This document shows, one piece after another, positions 8,649 through 16,930 of a DNA stretch of 64,000 nucleotides. The first letter of the stretch is position 1. Each line of letters starts with the position of its first letter. The position numbers and the translations under genes are program-made. The notes under the pieces are model-generated. The model was not told the origin of the DNA, did not search any database, and worked only from the letters and a program-made list of their open reading frames with translations. This stretch comes from DASRLE01 sp963825315. Its GTDB lineage: Bacteria > Verrucomicrobiota > Verrucomicrobiia > Limisphaerales > Palsa-1400. The stretch lies in assembly GCA_963825315.1 (NCBI GenBank), contig CAWGST010000001.1, forward strand, positions 2,108,001-2,172,000, written 5' to 3'.

Positions 8649-9650
8649 ATGAAGTATTACATCCTTTGCCTTCTGTTCGTCACGGCCGCCCAGCCGGTCC
8701 TGGCGCAAAAAACGGTTTCTTTGCTTAATGTTTCCTACGATCCGACCCGCGAATTTTACCAGGACATCAACGCCGCCTTCGCCAAATTCTGGAAGAACAA
8801 GACTGGCGAAGCGGTGACGATCCAGCAATCGCACGGCGGCTCCGGCAAACAGACCCGCGCGGTGATCGATGGTTTGCAGGCCGATGTTGTTTCCCTGGCG
8901 CTGGCTTGGGACATTGACCAGTTGCATGACAAGGCGGGCCTGGTTCCGGCCAATTGGCAGCAACGGCTGCCCGATAACAGTTCCCCCTATTCGTCCACCA
9001 TTGTCTTTCTGGTCAAAAAGGGGAATCCCAAAGGCATCAAAGATTGGGACGATTTGGTCCGGCCGGGTGTGGCCATCGCCATGCCCAATCCAAAAACGTC
9101 CGGCGGCGCGCGCTGGACTTACCTTGCCGCCTACGGCTATGCCTTGCGGAAGAATCACGGGTCCACCGCGGCGGCCGCGCAATTTGTCGAACAGTTTTAC
9201 CGGAACGCACCCGTCCTGGACGAAGGCGCGCGCAGCGCGACCATGACCTTTGCCCAGCGCGGCATGGGGGATGCGTTGATCAGTTGGGAAAACGAGGCCC
9301 TGCTGGTGATGGACAGATTTGGCCGGGACAAGTACGAGATTGTTTATCCTTCGCTGAGCATTTTGGCCGAGCCGCCCGTTTGCATTGTTGATAAATATGT
9401 TGACGCCCACGGCACGCGGAAGGAAGCGGAGGCCTACCTGCGGTTTCTCTACACCCCGGAAGCGCAGGAGATCGCGGCCCGGCATTATTTCCGCCCGCGC
9501 CTGAAGGAAGTGGCGCGCCAGCACGAAAGAGTTTTCCCGCCCATGAAGCTTTTTACGATCAAGGAGATTTTTGGAAGCTGGAAGCAGGCCGAGAAAATTC
9601 ACTTTGAGGAAGGAGGCCTATTTGATCAGATCTCCAGAAGCCGCCGGTGA
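8649..9650 (+). CDS. sbp: Periplasmic sulfate-binding protein of the sulfate ABC transporter
   Basis: The ATG at 8649 gives 333 residues with a cleavable signal (MKYYILCLLFVTAAQPVLAQ). The family motifs LLNVSYDPTREFYQDINAAFAKFW, SHGGSGKQTRAVIDGLQADVVSLALAWDID and NPKTSGGARWTYLAAYGY are all present. A longer frame opens at 8553 but would overlap the porin gene and hide the signal peptide. The protein captures sulfate (or thiosulfate) and passes it to CysT/CysW. The gene lies between porin and cysT in one transcription unit and overlaps the cysT start. Confidence 0.95.
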   Translation: MKYYILCLLFVTAAQPVLAQKTVSLLNVSYDPTREFYQDINAAFAKFWKNKTGEAVTIQQSHGGSGKQTRAVIDGLQADVVSLALAWDIDQLHDKAGLVPANWQQRLPDNSSPYSSTIVFLVKKGNPKGIKDWDDLVRPGVAIAMPNPKTSGGARWTYLAAYGYALRKNHGSTAAAAQFVEQFYRNAPVLDEGARSATMTFAQRGMGDALISWENEALLVMDRFGRDKYEIVYPSLSILAEPPVCIVDKYVDAHGTRKEAEAYLRFLYTPEAQEIAARHYFRPRLKEVARQHERVFPPMKLFTIKEIFGSWKQAEKIHFEEGGLFDQISRSRR

Positions 9651-10512
9651 GGCGGGCGTGGTGTCGGCCTTCGAGTCCGCGCCGCTGAAGCGTCATGCGG
9701 TGTCCAATCCGCTGCCCGGCTTGAACATCACGCTGGGTTTCACGGTTTTTTACCTCAGCATCATCGTGCTGCTGCCCATCGCGGCGCTGGTGCTCCGGGC
9801 CTTTCATCTTTCCTGGGCTGAATTATGGACGCTGGCCACCAATGAACGCGCGCTGGCGGCGTATGAGCTGAGTTTGGGGGCTTCATTGGCCGCCGCGCTG
9901 ATCAACGCTGTCTTTGGAAGTTTATTGGCCTGGGTATTGGTTCGCTACAGGTTTCCGGGACGCCGCCTGCTGGATGGGCTGATTGATTTTCCGTTTGCGC
10001 TGCCCACGGCGGTGGCGGGTTTGACGCTGGCCAATTTGTTTGCCGACCACGGCTGGCTGGGGCAATTCCTGGCGCCCATTGGAATCCGGGGCGCGTTTAC
10101 CCGGCTCGGCGTGGTCATCGCCTTGACTTTCGTCGGCCTGCCCTTCGCGGTGCGAACGCTGCAGCCCGTCCTCGAAAACCTTGACCGCGGAGTCGAAGAA
10201 GCCGCCGCCTGCCTCGGGGCCAGCCGGTTCCGCACGTTTGTCAGCGTCATCGCGCCAACCCTTTTTCCCACGATTCTGACCGGCTTCGGCCTTTCCTTCG
10301 CCCGCGCCTTGGGGGAATACGGGTCCATCAAATTCATCTCCGGCAATCTGCCCCGGACGGAAATCGCGCCCGTGCTCATGGTCGCGCGGCTGGACCAATA
10401 CGATTACACCGGGGCCATCGCCGTCGCGCTGGTGTTGATGCTGTTTTCCTTCGCGCTCCTCTTCGCGCTGAACTGGGTGCAGGGATGGGCCTCCAAATTC
10501 CAACAGCCATGA
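9622..10512 (+). CDS. cysT: Sulfate ABC transporter permease CysT
   Basis: I choose the TTG at 9622 because a strong AGGAAGGAGG site (9608-9617) sits four bases before it; this gives 296 residues and overlaps sbp by 29 bases. An upstream ATG at 9571 is possible but unsupported by a site. Six transmembrane segments are visible, with the inner-membrane-permease EAA loop LDRGVEEAAACLGASRFRTFVSVIAPTLFPTILTGFG and the CysT hallmark ALGEYGSIKFISGN. It forms the membrane channel with CysW for ATP-driven sulfate import. Confidence 0.95.
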   Translation: MIRSPEAAGEAGVVSAFESAPLKRHAVSNPLPGLNITLGFTVFYLSIIVLLPIAALVLRAFHLSWAELWTLATNERALAAYELSLGASLAAALINAVFGSLLAWVLVRYRFPGRRLLDGLIDFPFALPTAVAGLTLANLFADHGWLGQFLAPIGIRGAFTRLGVVIALTFVGLPFAVRTLQPVLENLDRGVEEAAACLGASRFRTFVSVIAPTLFPTILTGFGLSFARALGEYGSIKFISGNLPRTEIAPVLMVARLDQYDYTGAIAVALVLMLFSFALLFALNWVQGWASKFQQP

Positions 10513-11369
10513 ACCTCTCCCTTCCCGCTCCATCCCAAGCGCGCAGCGCGCCGCCGTCCGCGCGCGAGAGCGCAGCGGTGAAGTGGCTCTTGATCGCGCT
10601 GGCGTGCGGGTTCTGCGCCATTTTTTTGTTGCTGCCCTTGCTCAATGTCTTTGCCCAGGCCTTCTCTTATGGCTGGGCGCCTTACTGGAAGGCCGTGACG
10701 GACAAGGACACCGGCTCGGCCATTCGGCTGACCTTTCTTGTCGCGGCCATCAGTGTTCCATTGAACGTCATCTTCGGGCTGGCGGCGGCCTGGGCCATCG
10801 CCAAGTTTGATTTTCGCGGCAAAGCCGTGCTGCTGACTTTCATTGATCTGCCCTTTGCCATTTCGCCTGTCGTGGCCGGGCTGCTTTTTGTGCTGCTCTT
10901 TGGGGCCAACGGGCTGTTTGGCGGCTGGCTGGCGGCCCATCATCTCAAAATCATTTTTGCCCTGCCCGGAATTGTTCTGGCCACGATCTTCGTCACCTTT
11001 CCCTATGTGGCGCGGGAATTGATTCCCATCATGCAGGCCCAGGGATCGGAACAAGAGGAAGCGGCGTTGACCCTGGGCGCCAACGGCTGGCAAACGTTTT
11101 GGCGGGTGACCGTCCCCTCGGTCAAATGGGGACTGCTCTACGGCATCATCCTCTGCAACGCCCGGGCCATGGGCGAATTTGGCGCGGTGGAAGTTGTGTC
11201 AGGACACATCGCCGGCCAGACCGACACCCTGCCTTTGCGCGTGGACAAGCTCTACAACGAGTTCGATCCCGTCGCCCCGTTTGCCGTGGCGACGCTGCTG
11301 GCCTTCCTGGCCCTGGCGACGTTGTGTGTCAAACTTTTTCTGGAATGGAAAAGCCGGGATGAAGGATGA
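10509..11369 (+). CDS. cysW: Sulfate ABC transporter permease CysW
   Basis: The ATG at 10509 overlaps the cysT stop (ATGA), giving 286 residues with six membrane segments. The EAA loop (GSEQEEAALTLGANGWQTFWRVTVPSVKWGLLYG) and the CysW motif ARAMGEFGAVEVVSGHI-GQTDTLPL are clear. It pairs with CysT. The ATP-binding subunit CysA, which normally follows, is absent: after the stop there is only a 27-codon frame beginning in an overlapping ATGA at 11366, then unrelated sequence. Confidence 0.95.
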   Translation: MNLSLPAPSQARSAPPSARESAAVKWLLIALACGFCAIFLLLPLLNVFAQAFSYGWAPYWKAVTDKDTGSAIRLTFLVAAISVPLNVIFGLAAAWAIAKFDFRGKAVLLTFIDLPFAISPVVAGLLFVLLFGANGLFGGWLAAHHLKIIFALPGIVLATIFVTFPYVARELIPIMQAQGSEQEEAALTLGANGWQTFWRVTVPSVKWGLLYGIILCNARAMGEFGAVEVVSGHIAGQTDTLPLRVDKLYNEFDPVAPFAVATLLAFLALATLCVKLFLEWKSRDEG

Positions 11370-11647
11370 GCAACTTTAACCACAGAGATCCCAGCGCGGC
11401 TGAAGCCGCAACCAAAGTCTTGGACCGGAAAAGGCAAAAATCTTGTTAAAAAGGCAAAACTTTGCACTATCTTTGTAGTACAAAGATCACAAAACTTGAA
11501 TTGCCCCTTACCTATCTGGGACAGCGTGGCGCTGTTCGTGATACCACCGATACGGGACGGGTGGATTGCTTTACTTGCAAGTGTCTGCGTGGCCAGCGCG
11601 ATCAGGCAAACATTTGGAGGTATCTGCTGGCTTAGGGTGATTCAATG
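11370..11647. other. Non-coding junction after cysW
   Basis: This 278-bp stretch holds no gene I can support. An ATG at 11366 overlaps the cysW stop exactly as a coupled cysA start would, but its frame ends after 27 codons (at about 11449) and shows no ATPase motif. The segment probably contains the breakpoint where the rest of the sulfate operon was lost and the following island was joined. Confidence 0.4.
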
Positions 11648-12811
11648 TTAAGCTTCTCCCCAACCCTTGAAGCATTTTGATAATTGAAGTTCTTGCTGAT
11701 CGTATTCAGATTTTTCGGGCTTTTGGGCTGGTTTTGACATGCGCAGAAAACGAACATTGCCCAATGGGATTTCATTCGTAAGAATTGTAGGCCCGTTATG
11801 CCCTCGAACTTCGAAGATGATCGGTGCGCCTATATCGTCATCGCGTAATCGTCCAAAATATGGATGTGCAAATCCCGCATATTCAATGCGCCAATCGCCC
11901 ATTTCGGTTGTGTAAGATTTGCACTCCAACGCGAGATTATCCGGGATTCTAAGGCGCTCTTTTGAGCGAAGAATATACAGCCGGTCTGGAAGCAGTGTAA
12001 TTGCTCCCTTGCTCGGTTCTACCTTATCCCAGTAGATTTTGGGGTCATAAAACGATTTTCGGTCGGGGTCGATTGGAGGCAGTCTTTCGCCATTTTCCTT
12101 CGCAACGAAAGCAGAAAAATTAACTTTTGGATCTGGTGCCAGATTAGGGCAGAACGGAAACCAAATATCGTCGGGGCGGTTGGCACAAGGCTTTCTGTAA
12201 GGTTGCCCATGTTCGTCCACCACTGGAAAGTCATCATCCTCTAAGAGATATAACTCTTTCATCGTCAACGAAACGTCTTTTTCCATTCCTTTGTAAAGGC
12301 GAATTTGCGAGAGCCTCGTGCCACGCTTCACTTCTAGATTAAAGCTTATCGGCGTAACTTCTACATAGAGATCATGTCTTTTTCCACCCTCTACAAAATC
12401 AAAGGCATCTGAGTTATCCACGATAAGACGAACCAAAACATCAAGTCGCCCGACAGAACTCTTCCCCGTTGCCCTGCCTTGATGAAGACCAAGGTTTTCC
12501 AAATCCAATTTACAGTCTGCCTTGAAGAGATAGACTTTTTGTTTATTAAGTGTGACAGTGTCATTTCCTAAAGACTTAGAAGCAGAATGTGGGGCATAAT
12601 TCTTGATTAGCTCTTCCACAGTGTGATTTTTGCCTGCCCGGCAGCCCCCTTCCATTTCCCAATATTGGTCCCCCAACGGAAGATCTATCGCCGAGGGAGA
12701 GAATAACGGCCCTAATGGTTGTCCTGATGGTCTGTGAAGCCTAGGTTTGCCGTCATTTTTTAAATTTATAAGCTCTGTGACTTGTTCCGTAGATAATATT
12801 CCGGCACTCAT
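11648..12811 (-). CDS. dCTP deaminase family protein (long, two-lobed form)
   Basis: 387 residues, the length of the long 2'-deoxycytidine 5'-triphosphate deaminases that carry two trimeric-dUTPase-like folds. The N-terminal lobe shows SPSAIDLPLGDQYWEM (20-50 region), the substrate loop ATGKSSVGRLDVLVRLIVDN (about 115-133), LYVEVTPISFNLEV with the expected catalytic Glu (E151) and GTRLSQIRL (164-172). The second lobe is LYILRSKERLRIPDNLALECKSYTTEMGDWRIEYAGFAHPYFG. The family converts dCTP to dUTP for dTMP synthesis; separate dCTP deaminases are also known antiphage effectors that drain the dCTP pool. It follows a GNAT-ASCH gene by 11 bases, an unusual partner for a housekeeping enzyme. Confidence 0.8.
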   Translation of the reverse strand: MSAGILSTEQVTELINLKNDGKPRLHRPSGQPLGPLFSPSAIDLPLGDQYWEMEGGCRAGKNHTVEELIKNYAPHSASKSLGNDTVTLNKQKVYLFKADCKLDLENLGLHQGRATGKSSVGRLDVLVRLIVDNSDAFDFVEGGKRHDLYVEVTPISFNLEVKRGTRLSQIRLYKGMEKDVSLTMKELYLLEDDDFPVVDEHGQPYRKPCANRPDDIWFPFCPNLAPDPKVNFSAFVAKENGERLPPIDPDRKSFYDPKIYWDKVEPSKGAITLLPDRLYILRSKERLRIPDNLALECKSYTTEMGDWRIEYAGFAHPYFGRLRDDDIGAPIIFEVRGHNGPTILTNEIPLGNVRFLRMSKPAQKPEKSEYDQQELQLSKCFKGWGEA

Positions 12812-12822
12812 CGGATTCCTCG

Positions 12823-14079
12823 CTAGACAGAAACGGGCAGATCAAACGCCCGCATTAGTGGCGATTTGCGCTCCAATCGCTGAAAAGATTGAGGGGGTCG
12901 TAATCGCGGATAAATCTGTTGGGCACGCTTTAGATCGAGTTGATTGGGTATGTTTCGGATATTTGAAAGCCGAATCGCATAGCCGAAGTCTGTCCCAGAG
13001 AAATAGCGGTCAAACAAATCTTCTGAAATGCCGCCGTTGTGCTTATGGGTTTTCCAAAGCCGCGTCTTCTGCTGATGATCTACCTGCTCAATGACGGCCA
13101 TGAACATGAACCGCTTTACGGGCCGTGTAATGTAGAATACGATGGTGGCGCCTTGGTATTTTTTCGAGAATTTGCGTCGAAATTCTATCGTCTTGTGTCC
13201 CCGGAGTATTAGTTCTGCAAATTCTGGCCTGAGCGACATTAACAAGGTGTTTTCGTTGGGCATTTGTCTGGGAAGGACTCCAAATAAGGTTCGTTCCATT
13301 ACGAATGATAATTCATTATTGACAGCCTCTACTATTTCGTCTTTTTCGCATGAGTAAATGAACTCATCCACGCCGGGTAAATAACGATTTCGCTCAACCG
13401 CTATCCGCCGAAAGCCAATGGATTCAAATAAAGGGGCGCAGCCTTCTTCCGCGCCCTCGCTGACCGTGACATGGAATTTTGAGGATTTAGAACGAAGTAA
13501 ATGCCTAATCCCTTCTGCCACCAGAACCCGCCCTATCCCTTGGTTGCGGACGGATTCGCGCAGGCGCAATGTGCAGAGCTTTGCGGAGTCAATCTTGCCA
13601 ATAAAAAGTCCTTCAAGAGAGCGTCCTGAATCCACAACGAGCACAATTCTTTTCCCCTGTTCTATCGTTGGGCAAACACGATTTTCCCACCAATGTCCGA
13701 TTTCTGGATAAAGAGCGCTGCTTTCAAGAAGAAAATCCCGGATTTTAGTATGATCTTCTTTTTGGGCTGGACGGATCAGCAGATGATTTATTCCGGCCAT
13801 CTCAGATTTCAGAGCCGCAGAGCCATTTCTGCGTCCGATTTCAAGTTTGGCGGTTTTAGCCATAATAGCGGCATCAGTATCGCGCTTGGTGTCCCCGTTT
13901 GGTAAAGAACAGGTTATTGGATACTTATTCACCGCAGAAATGGACTCCAATTTCGCTCCGGCTTCAGGCACCAGGGGAAACCAATTCGGTGCCACTTCTT
14001 TTTCGTAATTTAAATTGTCCAATTCCTTCAATTTTGCCTTTGTTGGGTGAATAATCCCTAAGTTTGTATATTTTGTCAA
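12823..14079 (-). CDS. GNAT acetyltransferase fused to an ASCH (PUA-like) domain
   Basis: 418 residues in three parts. Residues 1-95 form an unrecognised N-terminal region. About 97-245 is a GNAT N-acetyltransferase, with the acetyl-CoA loop RESVRNQGIGRVLVAEGIRHLL and the late GCAPLFESIGFRRIA. About 275-400 is an ASCH/PUA-like domain: LLMSLRPEFAELILRGHKTIEFRRKF, then GATIVFYITRPVKRFMFMAVIE. ASCH domains bind RNA or modified nucleotides. It is the first gene of a two-gene minus-strand operon with the dCTP deaminase homologue 11 bases downstream. The pairing suggests a nucleotide- or RNA-directed accessory system; the substrate is unknown. Confidence 0.75.
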   Translation of the reverse strand: MTKYTNLGIIHPTKAKLKELDNLNYEKEVAPNWFPLVPEAGAKLESISAVNKYPITCSLPNGDTKRDTDAAIMAKTAKLEIGRRNGSAALKSEMAGINHLLIRPAQKEDHTKIRDFLLESSALYPEIGHWWENRVCPTIEQGKRIVLVVDSGRSLEGLFIGKIDSAKLCTLRLRESVRNQGIGRVLVAEGIRHLLRSKSSKFHVTVSEGAEEGCAPLFESIGFRRIAVERNRYLPGVDEFIYSCEKDEIVEAVNNELSFVMERTLFGVLPRQMPNENTLLMSLRPEFAELILRGHKTIEFRRKFSKKYQGATIVFYITRPVKRFMFMAVIEQVDHQQKTRLWKTHKHNGGISEDLFDRYFSGTDFGYAIRLSNIRNIPNQLDLKRAQQIYPRLRPPQSFQRLERKSPLMRAFDLPVSV

Positions 14080-14149
14080 CCGATATTTTCCTTTTATTTA
14101 TTGTGCTTTTGCGCCATATTGTTTATGAATGTGGGTGAATTATCCCTAA
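14045..14149. promoter_or_regulatory. Direct repeat of a 17-bp near-palindrome at a divergent promoter
   Basis: GGGTGAATAATCCCTAA at 14045-14061 and GGGTGAATTATCCCTAA at 14133-14149 differ by one base and lie 88 bp apart. Each has GGG...CCC dyad symmetry, and each is followed within about 15 bases by TGTCAAC. The first overlaps the beginning of the GNAT-ASCH coding region; the second touches the ATG of the divergent AbrB/MraZ-like gene at 14151. They could be operators for that DNA-binding protein or relics of a duplication. Confidence 0.4.
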
Positions 14150-14150
14150 T

Positions 14151-14666
14151 ATGTCAACGGAGATGCCGCCGGTAGCAAGAATTGTTGTTCGCGTCGATGA
14201 GCAGCGCCGTTTTGAGCTTAACCCGTCACTGCTTGAATCGACGCTTGGATTAAAGGTCTCGCCCGGACAAGCCGTTCGTCTTTGGGCTTTGACAGGTGGT
14301 GGCGGCCAACTTCAGCTGCTTGGCCAGGAAAGCGAATTGACCAAAATGCGCCAACAGTATGACGCGCTCGTGATGAAAGACCCTCCACAGTGGGATTCGA
14401 GCGGTGATGAGAACGCGGATGTCCTGCGGAAATTGATCTCTCTGCTCCCGGTCATAGTCTGCGCTGAGAAGAACCGCCCGAAATTGCGCATTACGCTTCC
14501 GCCCGAGGCCGTGAATTTGGGTTTGGTGAAAACCGACGATTGGATTGTTGTATTAGCTTTTGGAGAAATTCTTGAACTCTGGCTGGCGCCCGCATGGAGA
14601 ACAGCATCCTCTATCGGAGACATTCGGGAATTTACGAAACGAGTGAAAGAATTACTTGATCTCTGA
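14151..14666 (+). CDS. AbrB/MraZ-like putative transcription regulator
   Basis: 171 residues without membrane segments. Two similar halves are visible: RIVVRVDEQRRFELNPSLLE-LGLKVSPGQAVRLW and LRITLPPEAVNLGLVKTDDWIVVLAFGEILELW, the second very like the RI-LP-...-G-ILEIW pattern of SpoVT-AbrB/MraZ domains. MraZ likewise has two such halves. It is divergent from the GNAT-ASCH/dCTP deaminase operon and separated by 71 bases with repeated near-palindromes, so it may control that operon. The family call is by eye and moderate. Confidence 0.45.
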   Translation: MSTEMPPVARIVVRVDEQRRFELNPSLLESTLGLKVSPGQAVRLWALTGGGGQLQLLGQESELTKMRQQYDALVMKDPPQWDSSGDENADVLRKLISLLPVIVCAEKNRPKLRITLPPEAVNLGLVKTDDWIVVLAFGEILELWLAPAWRTASSIGDIREFTKRVKELLDL

Positions 14667-14697
14667 GGATCACCTCGCTGTTTTCAAGCCGTTCGTT

Positions 14698-16035
14698 TCA
14701 GATCAGCGCGTTGGCCAGGAGGGTCAGGGCCAGGCCAGCCAGGCCGATGATGGTTTCACATAGCGTCCAGGTGCGCAAGGTCTGGCCGACTGTCAACCCA
14801 AGACATTCCTTGACGATCCAAAAACCGCCGTCGTTGAGGTGCGAAAGGAAAAGTGAGCCGCAGCCCATGGCGATGACCATCAATTCCACGTTGGTACCGG
14901 GATGGGCCGCAACTTCGGGCACCATCAATGCCGCCGCGGTGGTGATGGCGACTGTCGCCGAGCCGGTGGCGACGCGGATGAAGGCCGAAACCAGCCAGGC
15001 ATAAACCAACGGCGGCAGATGCGCGGCCTGGGCAAATGAACCGATCGCCGCCGCCGACCCGCTGACTTGCAAGACGCGCGCGAATCCGCCGCCGCCGCCC
15101 ACGATCAACACCGCCATGCCAATTGACGCGACGGATTCCTCGGCAAATTTCGACAATTGCACGCGGCTGAATCCGCATCTCGTGCCGAGCGACCACAGGG
15201 CAAACAGCACGGAAATGAGCAAGGCGATTGCCGGGCTGCCAATGAAGCCGGCGATGTCCCGTCCCATCGTGCCTGGCTGAAGGACCAAACCCGCAATTGT
15301 CCCCATCAACATCAAGAGCACCGGCAGCAGCATGGAAAACAACGTCAGACCGAAGTGCGGCCAGCGCCGGCCCGGCTCAATCGGTTGGAGGGCAATTACC
15401 GGCGGCGGAACATCAACATGCCGGCTGGCCCACCTGGCAAAGAGCGGCCCGGCGATGGCGGCTATCGGCAGGCCAAGCGTCAGCGCCCAGACGACGACCA
15501 TGCCAGGGTTGGCGTGCAGGGCCTGGATGGCCACGACCGGGCCGGGATGCGGCGGCATCAGGCCGTGCATGGTGGAGAGACAGGCCAGCAGCGGAAGGGC
15601 CAGTTGCAGGTAGGGCCGCCGCGTCTCGCGGGTGAGGGTTTGCAGAATCGGGACCAAAAGAATCAGGCCGACGGCAAACCAGGTGGTCAGACCGACGACC
15701 AGGGCCAGGGTCATGACGCACAAGCCAATCCGGCGCGGGCCGAAAACCGCGACCATCCTTTTGGCCAGGACTTCCGCGCCGCGCGATTCGGCCAGCAGTT
15801 TGCCGAGCATCACGCCCAGACAGATCACGGCCGCGACGCCGCCCAGCGTTGCCCCCAGCCCGTCCTGAAAGGCTTCGGCGACAGTCAACAATGGTTTGCC
15901 CGAACCCGCGCCCACGAACAGCGCGGCAATGAGCAGGGCGAGAAAGGCATTGAGCCGGACGCGCAGGACAAGCAGGACCAGCAGGCCAACGCCGGCCAGC
16001 GCCAACGCGATGAGCAACCATTGCGCCGGCGTCAT
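14698..16035 (-). CDS. GntP-family gluconate:H+ symporter
   Basis: 445 residues with 12 or more predicted membrane helices. Family landmarks include GLGATLGGVAAVICLGVMLGKLLAESRGAEVLAKRM, LSTMHGLMPPHPGPVVAI, and SHLNDGGFWIVKECLGLTVGQTLRTWT near the end. These permeases import gluconate or related sugar acids with protons at the inner membrane. The start overlaps the end of the uracil-DNA glycosylase gene by four bases, an unusual partner, so coupling may be only a packing effect. The exact substrate cannot be told from sequence. Confidence 0.92.
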   Translation of the reverse strand: MTPAQWLLIALALAGVGLLVLLVLRVRLNAFLALLIAALFVGAGSGKPLLTVAEAFQDGLGATLGGVAAVICLGVMLGKLLAESRGAEVLAKRMVAVFGPRRIGLCVMTLALVVGLTTWFAVGLILLVPILQTLTRETRRPYLQLALPLLACLSTMHGLMPPHPGPVVAIQALHANPGMVVVWALTLGLPIAAIAGPLFARWASRHVDVPPPVIALQPIEPGRRWPHFGLTLFSMLLPVLLMLMGTIAGLVLQPGTMGRDIAGFIGSPAIALLISVLFALWSLGTRCGFSRVQLSKFAEESVASIGMAVLIVGGGGGFARVLQVSGSAAAIGSFAQAAHLPPLVYAWLVSAFIRVATGSATVAITTAAALMVPEVAAHPGTNVELMVIAMGCGSLFLSHLNDGGFWIVKECLGLTVGQTLRTWTLCETIIGLAGLALTLLANALI

Positions 16036-16862
16036 ACCCTGCTGCTTTTATCGAGAAAATAGCCGCGCTGCTTCGCGGTGATGGGGAGGTTGAGCTTTTC
16101 CATGACTTGCAGCATGTCTTCCCATACTTTGCGCTTCTCGGCCAGGGCTTGATTGCGGAGCAAATACGAGGGATGAAAGGTCGGCATGAGCGGGATGTCG
16201 CGGAAAACTTGAAATCGTCCGCGCAGTTTGCCGATGGGTTCGGTTTTTCCGAGCAAGCCTTCAACGGCCGTGGCCCCCAGCGCGACGATGACTTTCGGCC
16301 GGATTAAATCGATTTGTTCCAGCAAATACGGGAGGCAGGTTTTCATTTCGCCGGCGGTGGGCTTGCGGTTGCCGGCGCGCTGGCCGGGGGTGTCGGGCCG
16401 GCATTTGAGGATGTTGGCGATGTAAACATTCTCACGGCTGAATCCCATCGTTTTGATGATGCGCGTCAGCAGTTGGCCGGCCGCGCCGACGAATGGCTCG
16501 CCTTGCCGGTCTTCATCCGCTCCGGGCGCTTCGCCAACAAACATGAGCGCGGCATGAATGTCGCCCACGCCAAACACGACGTTTTTCCGGCTGCCGGCCA
16601 GATGGGGACATTTCACACAGACGGAGGCGCGGGCGCGCAGGGCGGCCATGGCGGTTTCAGTGGTCGCGGGGTCGGCAGTGGACGCGGTGGACAGAGTGGC
16701 CGAGGCTTGAACCCTTTGGGCGTTTGGCGGCGGCGCTTCCTGTAGTTGGCGCAAGGTTTCGCTCTCGACGGTTAAGAAACGGACGCCGCCGGCTTTGAGC
16801 GCTTGCAAATGCCGTTCGGTTGCCTCAAGAACCTGCGCATAATCATTGGTCATGCCGCCCAT
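16032..16862 (-). CDS. Family-4 uracil-DNA glycosylase (Fe-S type)
   Basis: 276 residues. The catalytic motif GEAPGADEDRQGEPFVGAAGQLL (110-132), the FHPSYLLR motif (H230) and four iron-sulfur Cys (C82, C85, C154, C176) are all present. A 70-residue low-complexity N-terminal extension (rich in A, T and S) precedes the domain, as in many bacterial family-4 enzymes. It removes uracil from DNA to start base-excision repair. An ATG three codons downstream (16853) is an equally good start. The gene lies just downstream of dnaN on the same strand with a 68-base gap. Confidence 0.93.
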   Translation of the reverse strand: MGGMTNDYAQVLEATERHLQALKAGGVRFLTVESETLRQLQEAPPPNAQRVQASATLSTASTADPATTETAMAALRARASVCVKCPHLAGSRKNVVFGVGDIHAALMFVGEAPGADEDRQGEPFVGAAGQLLTRIIKTMGFSRENVYIANILKCRPDTPGQRAGNRKPTAGEMKTCLPYLLEQIDLIRPKVIVALGATAVEGLLGKTEPIGKLRGRFQVFRDIPLMPTFHPSYLLRNQALAEKRKVWEDMLQVMEKLNLPITAKQRGYFLDKSSRV

Positions 16863-16930
16863 TGTAGCGGCCGGAGACAGGCTGGCACGGCAATCTTGTT
16901 AATTCTTCCTCACCGGCAATTCACAAGATT

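Noticed and set aside
10404..11093. Long minus-strand frames opposite cysT and cysW
   Set aside because: They are antisense shadows of GC-rich permease genes with low-complexity products.
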